19,767 nt of DNA from Actinocrinis sp046724665 (GTDB lineage: Bacteria; Actinomycetota; Actinomycetes; Streptomycetales; Catenulisporaceae): positions 1-19,767 of the forward strand of contig JBKOWZ010000267.1 in the NCBI GenBank assembly GCA_046724665.1, in the 5' to 3' direction. A program made the translations under genes and the position numbers. This document shows positions 8,568 to 15,794 of this stretch, piece after piece; position 1 is the first letter of the stretch; the number at the start of each line of letters is the position of its first letter. Below the pieces are notes generated by a model, which was given only the letters and a program-made list of their open reading frames with translations, had not been told where the DNA came from and ran no database searches.

Positions 8568-9869
8568 CTATGCGTTCGCCCGGTGACGCCAAAACGACGG
8601 TGACAGAACGGCGAGAGCCACGACGGCGACGACCACGGCCAGCCCGCCTCCGGCGATCGCGGTGCGTGTCCCCATCGCGGAGCCGGCGAGCCCGTGCACC
8701 AGGTCCGCCAGGCGCGGTCCGCCCGCGACCACCACGATGAAGACCCCTTGCATACGACCCTGCATCTCGTCCGGGGCCACGCTTTGCAGGATCGCGCTGC
8801 GGAAGACCATCGAGACGAAGTCGGCCAGCCCGCCGAGCGCGAGGAACAGGCAGACGAGCGCGAGCGACCCGCACAGCCCGGCGCCGAGCATCGCCAGACC
8901 CCACACCGCCACCGCCGCGATCGTCATCGCACCGTGCCGCCGGACGTGGGTGAACGTCCCGGACAGCAGCCCGCCGGCCAGCGAGCCGGCCGGTATCGCG
9001 GCGAACAGCAGCCCGAGCGCGAGATGGCCGCCGCCGAAGGTGGTCGCGGCCAGCTGCGGGAAGAGCGCGCGCGGCATGCCGAACACCATCGCGATCAGAT
9101 CGACCGCGAAGGAGAGCAGCAGCAGCCGGTTCGCCCCGACGAAGCGGAAGCCGTCGGCCACCGCGGTCCAGTCGGTGGTGCGGCGTGCGGGCGCCGCGTT
9201 CGGCACGTGCGGTGCGGGCAGCGGCGGCAGCGCGGGCAGCCGGTAGACCGCCCAAAGCGCCGCGGTCAGCCCCACGGCGTCGATGAGGTACAGCGTCGGC
9301 AGGCCGACGACCGGGATCAGCGCGCCCGCGACCATGGGCCCGAACAGCGCGCCGGCCAGCAGCACCGTCGCGCCGAGCGAGTTGGCCGCGGGCAGCTGCT
9401 CCTCGGGCACCAGCCGCGGGATCGCCGAACCGCGCGCCGCCGCGTTGACGCCGAACAGGCCCTGCTGCGCGGCCAGCAGCGCGATCAGCGGCCATACCGA
9501 GCGCAGTCCCGCTGCGGCCTGCGCCCAGAACGCCACAGACGTCGCGGCGATCCCGGCATTGGTGACCAGCAGCAGCTTGCGCCGGTCCACCGCGTCCGCG
9601 ATCGCCCCGCCCCACAGGCCGAAGACCGTCAAGGGGACGAGCGCGGCGAAGCTGGCGATCCCGATCCACGAAGACGAGCCGGTCACGTCGTAGATCTGCT
9701 TGGGCACCGCGACCGCGGTCAGCTGGCTGCCCACGCTCGTGATCACGTTCGACGACCACAGGCGCCGATACGCCGGGTACCGCAGCGGTCGCGTGTCGAT
9801 CGCGAACCGGGATATCGCGCCGCGCGCACCGCCCGTCGCGGCAGGCGGCGCGGCGGTGGTCGTGGGCAC
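8568..9869 (-). CDS. MFS transporter, EntS-like / DHA3-type exporter
   Basis: A 433-residue major facilitator protein with about 10-12 hydrophobic segments. Typical features are RRLWSSNVITSVGSQLTAVAVP in the first helix region, GGAIADAVDRRKLL (the loop 2-3 signature D-x-x-x-R-R-K), AARGSAIPRLVPEEQLPAANSL and the matching C-half loop APDEMQGRMQGVF. This subgroup exports siderophores or drugs in known cases; nothing nearby identifies a substrate. The start is GTG 9869 with MPTTTAAPPAA as a soluble tail. The gene is on its own: the SGNH hydrolase gene ends 71 nt upstream on the same strand. A TTGACA lies at 9944-9939, but no -10 element is correctly spaced. Confidence 0.92.
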   Translation of the reverse strand: MPTTTAAPPAATGGARGAISRFAIDTRPLRYPAYRRLWSSNVITSVGSQLTAVAVPKQIYDVTGSSSWIGIASFAALVPLTVFGLWGGAIADAVDRRKLLLVTNAGIAATSVAFWAQAAAGLRSVWPLIALLAAQQGLFGVNAAARGSAIPRLVPEEQLPAANSLGATVLLAGALFGPMVAGALIPVVGLPTLYLIDAVGLTAALWAVYRLPALPPLPAPHVPNAAPARRTTDWTAVADGFRFVGANRLLLLSFAVDLIAMVFGMPRALFPQLAATTFGGGHLALGLLFAAIPAGSLAGGLLSGTFTHVRRHGAMTIAAVAVWGLAMLGAGLCGSLALVCLFLALGGLADFVSMVFRSAILQSVAPDEMQGRMQGVFIVVVAGGPRLADLVHGLAGSAMGTRTAIAGGGLAVVVAVVALAVLSPSFWRHRANA

Positions 9870-9940
9870 GGTACGGAATGCTACCCGCCGGCGCCGATTA
9901 CATGGACTGGTTTACGTGCCGATGCTGGCGCGCGACCGTG

Positions 9941-11128
9941 TCAACCCTCGACTGAGGCCGCGAACGCGCCGCCGGGGCCGAACACGAGCTGCGCGAAGCG
10001 TTCGCCCATCCGCTTGTAGCCGGCGGCGTTCGGGTGCAGGTTGTCGGGCAGGTCGGCCAGGTCGTCCGCGCCGAACAGCCGCCGACCGTCGAGATAGTGC
10101 AGATTCGCGTCCTGCGACGAGCGTTCGGCCACGATCCGGGCCAGGATCTCGCGCATCATGCCGAGGCTGAGCCGGCCCTCGGCCGTCGCGGTGGGATCGG
10201 TTTCGGAGACGAACCACTCCTGGGCCGTCTCGGACACTTGGCGCGTCGGCCCGGGCCGGTCCTCGACCGCCGGGCAGATGATCGGCGAGATGACCAGCAG
10301 GGGAGTGTCCGGGTGCCCTTCGCGCACGGTGTCGAGGAATCCGTGCACCGCCGGGATGAACGCGCGCAGTCGCAAACTGTCGGCGTTCGCGACGTTGATG
10401 CCCAGCTTCAGGCTGATCACGTCGGCCGGCTGATCCCTGATGGCGCGCGCGGTGAACGGGTCGATCTGCGCCTCGCCGGCCAGGCCGAGGTTCACGACCT
10501 GCGCCGAGGCCAGCCGCGCCGCGATCGCCGGCCAGGTCTCGGTGGGCCGCTCGGCCGCGTGGCAGTGGCTGATCGAACTGCCGTGGTGCACCCAGCGCGG
10601 CTGCCCGGGAGTCTGCGCCGGCGGCCGGATCGGCGCGTCGGCACGCAACGCGACCAGCTCTGTCCAGGTGTGGTGCGGCAGCCATATCTCGATCTGCTTG
10701 TCCGCGCCGCCGAGCCCGTCGAAGCGCACCGTGGCGACCGGGCCGGGGCGCAGCTGCTGCGCGATGCCGGAGGCGTCGCGGAATTCGAGGTCGCCGGTCA
10801 CCAGCGTCTGCCCGGCCGCGCGCACGACGCCGTCGACGACGAGGTCGAAGCCGCCCACGCCGTCCTGCGGGAGCGGCTGGTCCGGCCAGACGAGCTGACG
10901 GGTCAGCACATCCAGTTCGACCGAGCCGGCCGCGCTGCGAAACGCCAGGCGCACACCCGACGGCTGCGTGACCATGTCCTCTATGCCCTGGTGCGGGTAC
11001 TGCGTCCTGGTCCACCGCGGCAGTCGGCGGGGCAGCCAGCCGGCGGTGGTCCGCTCCAGGTCGAGCGCCCCGCGCACCTGCACCGGGCCCGAAACGAAGT
11101 CCGTGACAGCCTTCATGGTCACGAACAT
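9941..11128 (-). CDS. SGNH/GDSL-family hydrolase with N-terminal beta domain
   Basis: A 395-residue hydrolase. The C-terminal SGNH domain (about 175-385) shows the four blocks: HHGSSISH (nucleophile Ser185), NLGLAGEA (Gly218), KLGINVAN (Asn245) and DNLHPN (Asp362, His365). The first ~160 residues look like a beta-rich accessory domain, the arrangement known from SsfX3-like acyltransferase/esterases, so ester hydrolysis or acyl transfer is expected, with unknown substrate. No signal peptide is visible, so it is probably cytoplasmic. Two starts are possible: ATG 11128 (GGACAGG just upstream) and ATG 11116. A second long frame overlaps nearly the whole gene as the run-on of the upstream membrane-protein ORF, but its composition shows that this frame is the coding one. 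Confidence 0.9.
   Translation of the reverse strand: MFVTMKAVTDFVSGPVQVRGALDLERTTAGWLPRRLPRWTRTQYPHQGIEDMVTQPSGVRLAFRSAAGSVELDVLTRQLVWPDQPLPQDGVGGFDLVVDGVVRAAGQTLVTGDLEFRDASGIAQQLRPGPVATVRFDGLGGADKQIEIWLPHHTWTELVALRADAPIRPPAQTPGQPRWVHHGSSISHCHAAERPTETWPAIAARLASAQVVNLGLAGEAQIDPFTARAIRDQPADVISLKLGINVANADSLRLRAFIPAVHGFLDTVREGHPDTPLLVISPIICPAVEDRPGPTRQVSETAQEWFVSETDPTATAEGRLSLGMMREILARIVAERSSQDANLHYLDGRRLFGADDLADLPDNLHPNAAGYKRMGERFAQLVFGPGGAFAASVEG
11102..11123. repeat. Inverted repeat CGTGAC-N10-GTCACG over SGNH start codons
   Basis: CGTGAC (11102-11107) and GTCACG (11118-11123) are perfect 6-bp inverted arms flanking ATG 11116, one of the two candidate starts of the SGNH gene. In mRNA this could form a small hairpin over the start. 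The resemblance to GTGAC/GTCAC CRP half-sites is noted, but the 10-bp spacing is wrong for CRP. Confidence 0.3.
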
Positions 11129-11429
11129 TACCTGTCCGGTGCCGGCCGATGAACGCGGCGACGATCCGCCCGACGGCGAGGTAGAACAGCGCGGCGAGGC
11201 CGTAGTTGACCAGCACCGACAGCTTCGCGTTCGTGAGGGTGAACAGGTCCCTGAACCAGGTGGCGAGCGTGCTCGCCCAGTCGGCGTCGGTGCTGACGAT
11301 GGCGTTCGAGCCGTTGGCGCCGACGAGTACGAAAATGATGTGCAGCACAAGGATCGCGGCGATCACGATCGCGGCCAGCTCCACGAGCCGCGCGGCGGCG
11401 CCGCCTCGTTCGTGCGCATAGACAGCCAT
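11128..11429 (-). CDS. Small two-helix membrane protein; 3' end disturbed
   Basis: Starting at ATG 11429 (MAVYAHERGGAAARL), about 98 residues look genuine: TM1 at about 16-37 (ELAAIVIAAILVLHIIFVLVG), a loop with NAIVSTDADWASTLATWFRDLF, and TM2 at about 71-94 (SVLVNYGLAALFYLAVGRIV). Proteins of this kind are common in streptomycetes as ~100-residue hypotheticals that stop soon after TM2. Here the frame stays open to 9912, running through the whole SGNH gene with arginine/proline-rich shadow sequence. A shift of one base near the end would use the TAA at 11130-11128, overlapping the SGNH ATG as TAATG. The end given is that expected stop. Function unknown. Confidence 0.6.
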
Positions 11430-11499
11430 GCCACCGAGTGCCCGCGAACCCGCGGTTGAAACACCCGTTCGCAGGTGGAGCCGGTGAACTGAGGCCGGG

Positions 11500-11709
11500 T
11501 CAGTCGCGCGCGGAGTGATCCCGCGGAATCTGGAGCGCCATGGCGTCCGACGGCGGCGTCCGCTTGGGCCGCCGCGGCTCGCGTACTGAGGCGCCGGATC
11601 CCGGATCGCCCGGGAACAGGAACCCGGGCAGCCGGTCGCGCCATCGCGCCGCCGGGCTGCGCAGCAGTGACCGCATCCTGTCGCGCACCCGCCGCGCCGG
11701 TCCGGTCAT
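11500..11709 (-). CDS. Small basic hypothetical protein
   Basis: An ORF of about 69 residues reading MTGPARRVRDRMRSLLRS at the start, rich in Arg and Pro, with SVREPRRPKRTPPSDAMALQ near the C-terminus. There is no membrane segment or known domain. The VREPRRP...AMAL pattern resembles small conserved hypotheticals of streptomycetes as I recall them, which together with GGAG 9 nt upstream of ATG 11709 argues for a real gene. ATG 11718 is in frame, but GGAG directly abuts it, so 11709 is preferred. It is divergent from the second YbaK-like gene. The composition could also arise by chance in GC-rich DNA. Confidence 0.5.
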   Translation of the reverse strand: MTGPARRVRDRMRSLLRSPAARWRDRLPGFLFPGDPGSGASVREPRRPKRTPPSDAMALQIPRDHSARD

Positions 11710-11888
11710 CGCGCTCATCTCCAGCGGTCGTCGTAGCTGTGTCCGTCCATGTCCACCATCGTCAGCCGCCGTCCGGTTCTATGCGTCTTTGCTCTCTCAC
11801 AGCGAACGCATTGCGGCTGAACCGTGACAATCGGGCGCCGGCGGGAAATCCACGCCCGAGGCGCGCCCGCGCGGTTAGGATCGCCGCC

Positions 11889-12368
11889 ATGGACGAGATC
11901 GCCCGCCACCCGAACGTGCTCGCCGTCGAGGCCGCGCTGCGCGCCGCCGGCATCGTCCCGCGGGTGCGGGTGCTGCCGGCGACCGCGCCCACCGCCGTCG
12001 CGGCGGCGGAGCAGCTCGGCTGCCCGGTGGCCGCCATCGCGAACAGCCTGATCTTCGACGCCGAGGGCAGCCCGCTGCTGGTGCTCACCAGCGGGGCGCA
12101 CCGCGTGGACACCGGCAAGGTCGCCGCGCACCTCGGCATCGGCAGGCTGGCCCGGGCCGGCGCCGAGTTCGTGCGCGAACACACCGGCCAGCCCATCGGC
12201 GGCGTCGCCCCGGTCGGCCACCCGGCGCCGGTGCGCACGCTGATCGACGAGACGCTGGCCGCTCAGGGCGAGATCTGGGCGGCGGCCGGACACCCGCACA
12301 CGGTGTTCCCCACCACCTTCGAGGAACTGCTCAAGCTCACCGGCGCCGAGCCGGTCGCGGTGAACTGA
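11889..12368 (+). CDS. YbaK/EbsC-family protein (possible aminoacyl-tRNA deacylase)
   Basis: A 159-residue, single-domain YbaK protein, the usual family length. The pattern runs PTAVAAAEQLGCPVAAIANSLIF (about 34-56), LLVLTSGAHRVDTGKVAAHLG (63-83), then GAEFVREHTGQPIGGVAPVGHP (91-112) and HTVFPTTFEEL. Family members clear wrongly acylated tRNA (Cys/Ala-tRNA-Pro) in trans. The K-[ST]-L lysine of characterised enzymes is Asn52 here (IANSL), a form I associate with an actinobacterial subgroup; activity is therefore unproven. The start is ATG 11889, with AGGA 8 nt upstream. It ends convergent with the dioxygenase gene, and both stop codons lie in one inverted repeat. Confidence 0.88.
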   Translation: MDEIARHPNVLAVEAALRAAGIVPRVRVLPATAPTAVAAAEQLGCPVAAIANSLIFDAEGSPLLVLTSGAHRVDTGKVAAHLGIGRLARAGAEFVREHTGQPIGGVAPVGHPAPVRTLIDETLAAQGEIWAAAGHPHTVFPTTFEELLKLTGAEPVAVN

Positions 12369-12395
12369 CCGCGCGGCGCGGCGCGCGGCCGGTCA
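12366..12395. terminator. Bidirectional GC-rich hairpin spanning both stop codons
   Basis: TGACCG (12366-12371) and CGGTCA (12390-12395) are perfect inverted arms whose outer bases are the stop codons of the two convergent genes. Between them CCGCGCG and CGCGCGG can pair as well. There is no T-tract, which is common for actinomycete terminators. The 24-bp gap leaves no space for anything else. Confidence 0.5.
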
Positions 12396-13223
12396 GCCGA
12401 GCTGGATCGACCGCTTCGACATGCCGAACCAGAATCCGTCGATCACGCTGCGCTGGGTCGCCAACTGCGCCTCGGCCGCGCCGAGCGCCACGAACAGCGG
12501 GGCGAAGTGCTCGGTGCGCGGATGGGCGAGCCGGCCGGCCGGGGCCTTGTTCTCGAAGTCCAGCAGCGCGTCGAGGTCCTGCGCGGCCAGGGCGCGCTCG
12601 CCCCAGTCGTCGAACTCGGCCATCACCGACGGCACCTGGCCGCCGAGGCTGAGCGCTCGCAGGTTGTGCGTGAAGAAGCCGCTGCCGACGATCAGCACGC
12701 CCTCGTCGCGCAGCGGCGCGAGCTTCCGCCCGAGCTCCAGCAGCCGCCGCGGGTCGAGCGTCGGCAGCGAGATCTGCAACACCGGCACGTCCGCCTCGGG
12801 GTACATCTCGACCAGCGGCACGTACGCGCCGTGGTCCAGCCCCCGGTCGGGCAGGTCCTGCACCGGCGTGCCGGCGCCGCGCAGGAGTTTGCGCACGCTC
12901 TCGGCCAGCCGGGGCGCGCCGGGAGCCGGATACTGGACCTCGTAGTAGCGCTGCTCGAAGCCCCAGAAGTCGTACACCAGCGGCACGGTCGCGGTCGCGC
13001 CGAGCGCCAGCGGCGCGTCCTCCCAGTGCGCCGAGACCATCAGGATCGCCCGCGGCCTCGGCAGGCTCCTCGACCAGGCGGCCAGCTGGCCCGGCCAGGC
13101 TGCGTCGTCGGCGAGCGGCGGCGCGCCGTGGCTCAGGTAGATCGCGGGCATACGGTCCGGTGCCGCGCCGCCGGTGGCCACGTCGCCGGTGGTGAGGCTG
13201 CCGGTCGTGACGTCGCCGGTCAT
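12393..13223 (-). CDS. Class III extradiol ring-cleavage dioxygenase, DODA/YgiD type
   Basis: A 276-residue LigB-superfamily enzyme like E. coli YgiD and plant 4,5-DOPA dioxygenase. Metal and active-site histidines are visible: YLSHGAPP (His32), VSAHWE (His66), LDHGAYVPL (His131), FFTHNL (His186) and HPRTEHFAPL (His239). It would open catechol-type rings between or beside hydroxyls; the substrate is unknown. ATG 13223 is chosen because it overlaps the ribA stop as ATGA and has GGGAGA 6-7 nt upstream. Family homology starts only at MPAIYLSHG (ATG 13151), so the first 24 residues, four TTGDV-like repeats, are an extension or untranslated. It is translationally coupled to ribA. Confidence 0.9.
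   Translation of the reverse strand: MTGDVTTGSLTTGDVATGGAAPDRMPAIYLSHGAPPLADDAAWPGQLAAWSRSLPRPRAILMVSAHWEDAPLALGATATVPLVYDFWGFEQRYYEVQYPAPGAPRLAESVRKLLRGAGTPVQDLPDRGLDHGAYVPLVEMYPEADVPVLQISLPTLDPRRLLELGRKLAPLRDEGVLIVGSGFFTHNLRALSLGGQVPSVMAEFDDWGERALAAQDLDALLDFENKAPAGRLAHPRTEHFAPLFVALGAAEAQLATQRSVIDGFWFGMSKRSIQLG
13164..13223 (-). repeat. Four 15-bp tandem repeats at the dioxygenase start
   Basis: From the ATG the minus strand reads four imperfect 15-bp units with the core ACCGGCGACGTC, encoding MTGDV, TTGSL, TTGDV and ATGGA. The repeat keeps the frame, so copy-number change would only lengthen or shorten the N-terminal tail. Confidence 0.7.
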
Positions 13224-13960
13224 CGCGGCTCTCCCGTCCGCTGCGTCGGCCATGCGGGCAGGTCGATGGTGTGTCGCGTATGGGTGACCTTGGCGCGCAG
13301 GTACCGGGCGTTCCCCTCGGACAGGTGAACCTGGGTCGGCAGCTGCTCGGCGATGTCGATACCCAGCGCGTCGAGTTGGAGCGCCTTGTCCGGGTTGTTG
13401 CTGAGCAGCCGGATGCGGTCGGCGCCCAGCGTGTGCAGCATCTGCGCGGCCGGTGTGTAGTCGCGCTCGTCGTCGCCGTGCCCTAGGGCGCGGTTGGCGG
13501 CGTACGTGTCTAGGCCCTCATCCTGGAGCGCGTACGCATCCAGCTTCGCGTACAGGCCGATACCGCGTCCCTCCTGGCGCAGGTACAGCAGGTAGCCGCC
13601 TTCCGCGGCGATCCGCTCGGCGGCCTCACGCAGCTGTGGCCCGCAGTCGCAGCGCTGCGAACCGAAGACGTCGCCGGTCATGCACTCGGAGTGCGGACGC
13701 ACCAGCGGCGCGGTCGCAGACGCGTAGTCGCCGAGGCCGAGCGCCAGATGCTCCTTGCCGTCGGCCAAACCGGTGAACGTGAAGACGTCCGCGTCCGTTT
13801 CCCAACCGTCCGGGAAGCGCAGCGGGATGCGCACCTTGGTGCGCACCGCGGCCGACGGGACGGGCGCGACGACGTCCGGCAGCGGCACGGCGCCGAGCGC
13901 CCGGTTGGTCGTCGGCCCGGAGTGGCAGTCCCGCTCGACGAACGCAGCGAAAGGGCGCAT
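13220..13960 (-). CDS. ribA: GTP cyclohydrolase II (RibA-type, stand-alone)
   Basis: Converts GTP to diamino-hydroxy-ribosylamino-pyrimidinone phosphate plus formate, the first step of riboflavin synthesis. The zinc cysteines lie in HSECMTGDVFGSQRCDCG (Cys93, Cys104, Cys106). The catalytic loop YLRQEGRGIGL (127-137), AYALQDEGLDT, DERDY and LLSNNPDK (185-192) are intact. At 246 residues it has about 40 more at the N-terminus than E. coli RibA, and there is no DHBP synthase domain. AAGGAG fits ATG 13960 (8 nt); ATG 13966 is in frame but too close. No riboflavin operon surrounds it, so it may be a second copy with a special role. Its stop overlaps the dioxygenase start. Confidence 0.93.
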   Translation of the reverse strand: MRPFAAFVERDCHSGPTTNRALGAVPLPDVVAPVPSAAVRTKVRIPLRFPDGWETDADVFTFTGLADGKEHLALGLGDYASATAPLVRPHSECMTGDVFGSQRCDCGPQLREAAERIAAEGGYLLYLRQEGRGIGLYAKLDAYALQDEGLDTYAANRALGHGDDERDYTPAAQMLHTLGADRIRLLSNNPDKALQLDALGIDIAEQLPTQVHLSEGNARYLRAKVTHTRHTIDLPAWPTQRTGEPR

Positions 13961-14129
13961 GTGCATCGCTCCTTAGCCCAGACGGTTGACGTTCAAGCTT
14001 TCCAAGGATCCCCGAACGCAGCCGAGGACGGCATTATTTCAACCCTCAAGTTTTTCCTCCCGGGGGCGAGCCCGCCTGCGCCAAGGCGCTAAGGTCGCTC
14101 GCGAGACCACCTGTGAGAAGGGACGAGCG

Positions 14130-14672
14130 ATGGCTGACCGCGCACCCAACCCGTACGAGTACCTGCCGCAGAAGCCGAGCTTCCAGCTGACCAGTGACGA
14201 CCTCACCGAGGGCGAGACCATGGCCCAGGCGCACGTCTTCGACGGCTTCGGCCTGAACGGCGGGAACGCCTCGCCGCACCTGCGGTGGAGCGGTGCGCCC
14301 GAGGGCACGGTCGGCTACGTCGTCAACGTGTTCGACCCGGACGCGCCGACCGGCAGCGGCTTCTGGCACTGGGTCGTGGTCAACCTGCCCGCCGACGTCA
14401 CCGAACTGCCCCGCGGCGCCGGCTCGGGCGACAGCGCGCTGCCTGGCTCGGGTGGTTTCCACGTACGCAACGACGTCGGCGTGCGCGGCTACGGCGGTCC
14501 CGCGCCGCTAGCCGCGCCCAAGCGGCACCGCTACATCTTCACCGTGCACGCCGTGGACGAGTTGCTCGACGTGGACGCAGACGCCACCCCGGCGGCCGTC
14601 GGCTTCAACCTGTTCTTCCACACCCTCGGCCGCGCGCACCTGATCTCCGAGTACGAAATCCCCGAGTCCTGA
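14130..14672 (+). CDS. YbhB/YbcL family PEBP-like (Raf kinase inhibitor-like) protein
   Basis: A 180-residue protein of the phosphatidylethanolamine-binding fold. Visible motifs are GGNASPHLRWSGAPEGT (about 48-64), the ligand-site VFDPDAPTGSGFWHWVV (about 70-86) and RNDVGVRGYGGPAPL (about 112-126), followed by HRYIFTVHAVDELLD. Bacterial members are small cytoplasmic or periplasmic proteins of poorly defined role. No signal peptide is visible. The start is ATG 14130, with AAGGGACGAG upstream; the frame continues open in the 5' direction without similarity. It is divergent from ribA (169 bp between starts) and convergent with the SDR gene (27 bp). Confidence 0.92.
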   Translation: MADRAPNPYEYLPQKPSFQLTSDDLTEGETMAQAHVFDGFGLNGGNASPHLRWSGAPEGTVGYVVNVFDPDAPTGSGFWHWVVVNLPADVTELPRGAGSGDSALPGSGGFHVRNDVGVRGYGGPAPLAAPKRHRYIFTVHAVDELLDVDADATPAAVGFNLFFHTLGRAHLISEYEIPES

Positions 14673-14691
14673 GGCACGAGAAGGCGGTGCC
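14673..14691. terminator. Short hairpin between convergent PEBP and SDR genes
   Basis: GGCAC (14673-14677) and GTGCC (14687-14691) form a 5-bp stem with a 9-nt loop, immediately after the PEBP stop codon and before the SDR stop at 14700. It is short and lacks a T-tract; low confidence. Confidence 0.3.
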
Positions 14692-14699
14692 GGCCGCCG

Positions 14700-15464
14700 T
14701 CACCAGCGCTTCGACCTGGCACGGCTAAGGCGTGTCGTGAGCGACCGGGGCACGTAGCGCGATGCTGCGGTAAGCGCCTTGTACTGCGCGCCCGGGATGC
14801 TCACGGGCACGCCGCGGCCCAGGTCACGCATCGCCGCCTTGACGACGTCGTCGGCGTTCAGCCACATCCAGCCGGGGATGTCGCTTGTCTCGACGTTCGC
14901 GCGCTGATGGAACTCGGTGTGCGTAAAGCCGGGGCACAGCGCCATGCACCGCACGCCGGTGCCGCGCAGTTCCGCGGCGACCGATTCGCTGAACGCGACG
15001 ACCCACGCCTTCGCGGCGCTGTACGTGCCGCGGGGGACGAACGCCGCCACCGACGCGACGTTGATCACCGCACCGCGGTCCCGCTCGATCATGCCGGGCA
15101 GGGCCGCGTGCGTCAGCCGCATCGTGGCGCGCACGTGCACGTCGAGCAGCGTCTCCTCGTCCTCGATGCTGCTCTTGCTGAACGGCTTGCCCAAGCCGAA
15201 GCCGGCGTTGTTGATGAGTAGATCGATCGGCCGGTCGGCGTCGCGCAGCCGCTCCTCGACGGCGGCGCGGCCCTCCTGCGTCGAGAGGTCCGCGGGCAGC
15301 GCCTCGGCCGAGGGCGCCCCGCGCCCGCGCGACTGCTCGGCGACGGCGTCCAGCCTGGCCGCGTCGCGGGCCACCAGGACCAGGTCGTAGCCGGAGCGCG
15401 CGAGCTCGTCGGCGAAGGACTTGCCGATGCCGGCCGTACCGCCGGTGATCAGTGCGCTCGTCAT
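14700..15464 (-). CDS. Short-chain dehydrogenase/reductase (SDR), DltE/classical type
   Basis: A 254-residue Rossmann-fold oxidoreductase. The NAD(P) loop is TGGTAGIG (7-14), followed by NNAG (85-88), the catalytic Ser138 in NVASVA and YSAAK (Tyr148, Lys152). An Arg at 33 (VARD) suggests preference for NADPH. Substrate unknown. The start ATG 15464 matches the family beginning, but no ribosome site is visible; instead a small hairpin GAAGC-TGT-GCTTC (15477-15465) directly abuts the ATG. The C-terminus is basic (SRARSKRW). It lies downstream of DUF397 on the same strand, but a strong inverted repeat separates the two. Confidence 0.92.
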   Translation of the reverse strand: MTSALITGGTAGIGKSFADELARSGYDLVLVARDAARLDAVAEQSRGRGAPSAEALPADLSTQEGRAAVEERLRDADRPIDLLINNAGFGLGKPFSKSSIEDEETLLDVHVRATMRLTHAALPGMIERDRGAVINVASVAAFVPRGTYSAAKAWVVAFSESVAAELRGTGVRCMALCPGFTHTEFHQRANVETSDIPGWMWLNADDVVKAAMRDLGRGVPVSIPGAQYKALTAASRYVPRSLTTRLSRARSKRW

Positions 15465-15475
15465 GAAGCACAGCT

Positions 15476-15521
15476 TCGCACGGCCCGGTGGACGACGCGA
15501 GCGGCGTGCTGGGCCGTGCGA
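15476..15521 (-). terminator. Strong inverted repeat, probable terminator of XRE-DUF397 unit
   Basis: TCGCACGGCCC (15476-15486) and GGGCCGTGCGA (15511-15521) are perfect 11-bp inverted arms with a 24-nt loop. They lie 36 nt after the DUF397 stop and 11 nt before the SDR start on the minus strand. Most likely this terminates the XRE-DUF397 transcript. It could also be a leader hairpin that affects SDR expression. Confidence 0.5.
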
Positions 15522-15557
15522 TCAGAACTCTGTGTTGGAGCGCCGGGCCGCCGGTGC

Positions 15558-15794
15558 CTAGGCGAGGTCCGCGAATTGGCCGTCCGCGATGCCCGCGGTG
15601 AAGGCCCGCCACTCGGCCGCGTCGAACACCAGCGCGGGCCGGGTGCGGTCGGTCGTGTCGCGTACGGCGACGTGGCCGCCGGGCAGCGCGGCCAGTTCCA
15701 CGCAGGCGCCGCCGCCGTTCGAGTGGCTGCTGATCCGCCACCGTGCGCCGGACAGGTCGATGGCGTACTTCGCAGCTGCGGCGTTCGTGCTCAA
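15558..15794 (-). CDS. DUF397 domain protein, partner of the XRE regulator
   Basis: A 78-residue DUF397 protein. The signature is complete: ARWRISSHSNGGGACVELA (about 17-35), VAVRDTTDRTRPALVF (about 42-57) and EWRAFTAGI. In streptomycetes such proteins are encoded next to Scr1/WhiJ-type regulators and are thought to modulate or antagonise them. The start is TTG 15794, one base after the regulator's TGA, with AAGGAG 10 nt upstream; no ATG or GTG is available. The start lies in a 10-bp tandem duplication (15788-15807). It is co-transcribed with the XRE gene. Confidence 0.88.
   Translation of the reverse strand: MSTNAAAAKYAIDLSGARWRISSHSNGGGACVELAALPGGHVAVRDTTDRTRPALVFDAAEWRAFTAGIADGQFADLA

Noticed and set aside
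9939..9944. TTGACA as a -35 element for the MFS gene
   Set aside because: No -10-like hexamer lies 16-19 bp downstream on the minus strand, and it overlaps the SGNH stop codon.
12393..13960. Reading the ribA-dioxygenase pair as part of a lincomycin/anthramycin-like biosynthetic cluster
   Set aside because: The DOPA dioxygenases of those pathways belong to another fold family and no NRPS, PKS or tyrosine-hydroxylating gene is nearby.
13961..14129. FMN riboswitch or SoxR site upstream of ribA
   Set aside because: No conserved riboswitch core is recognisable. CCTCAAG near 14042 is only a half-site without its partner; TTGA-CGT-TCAA (13986-13996) is too short to call.
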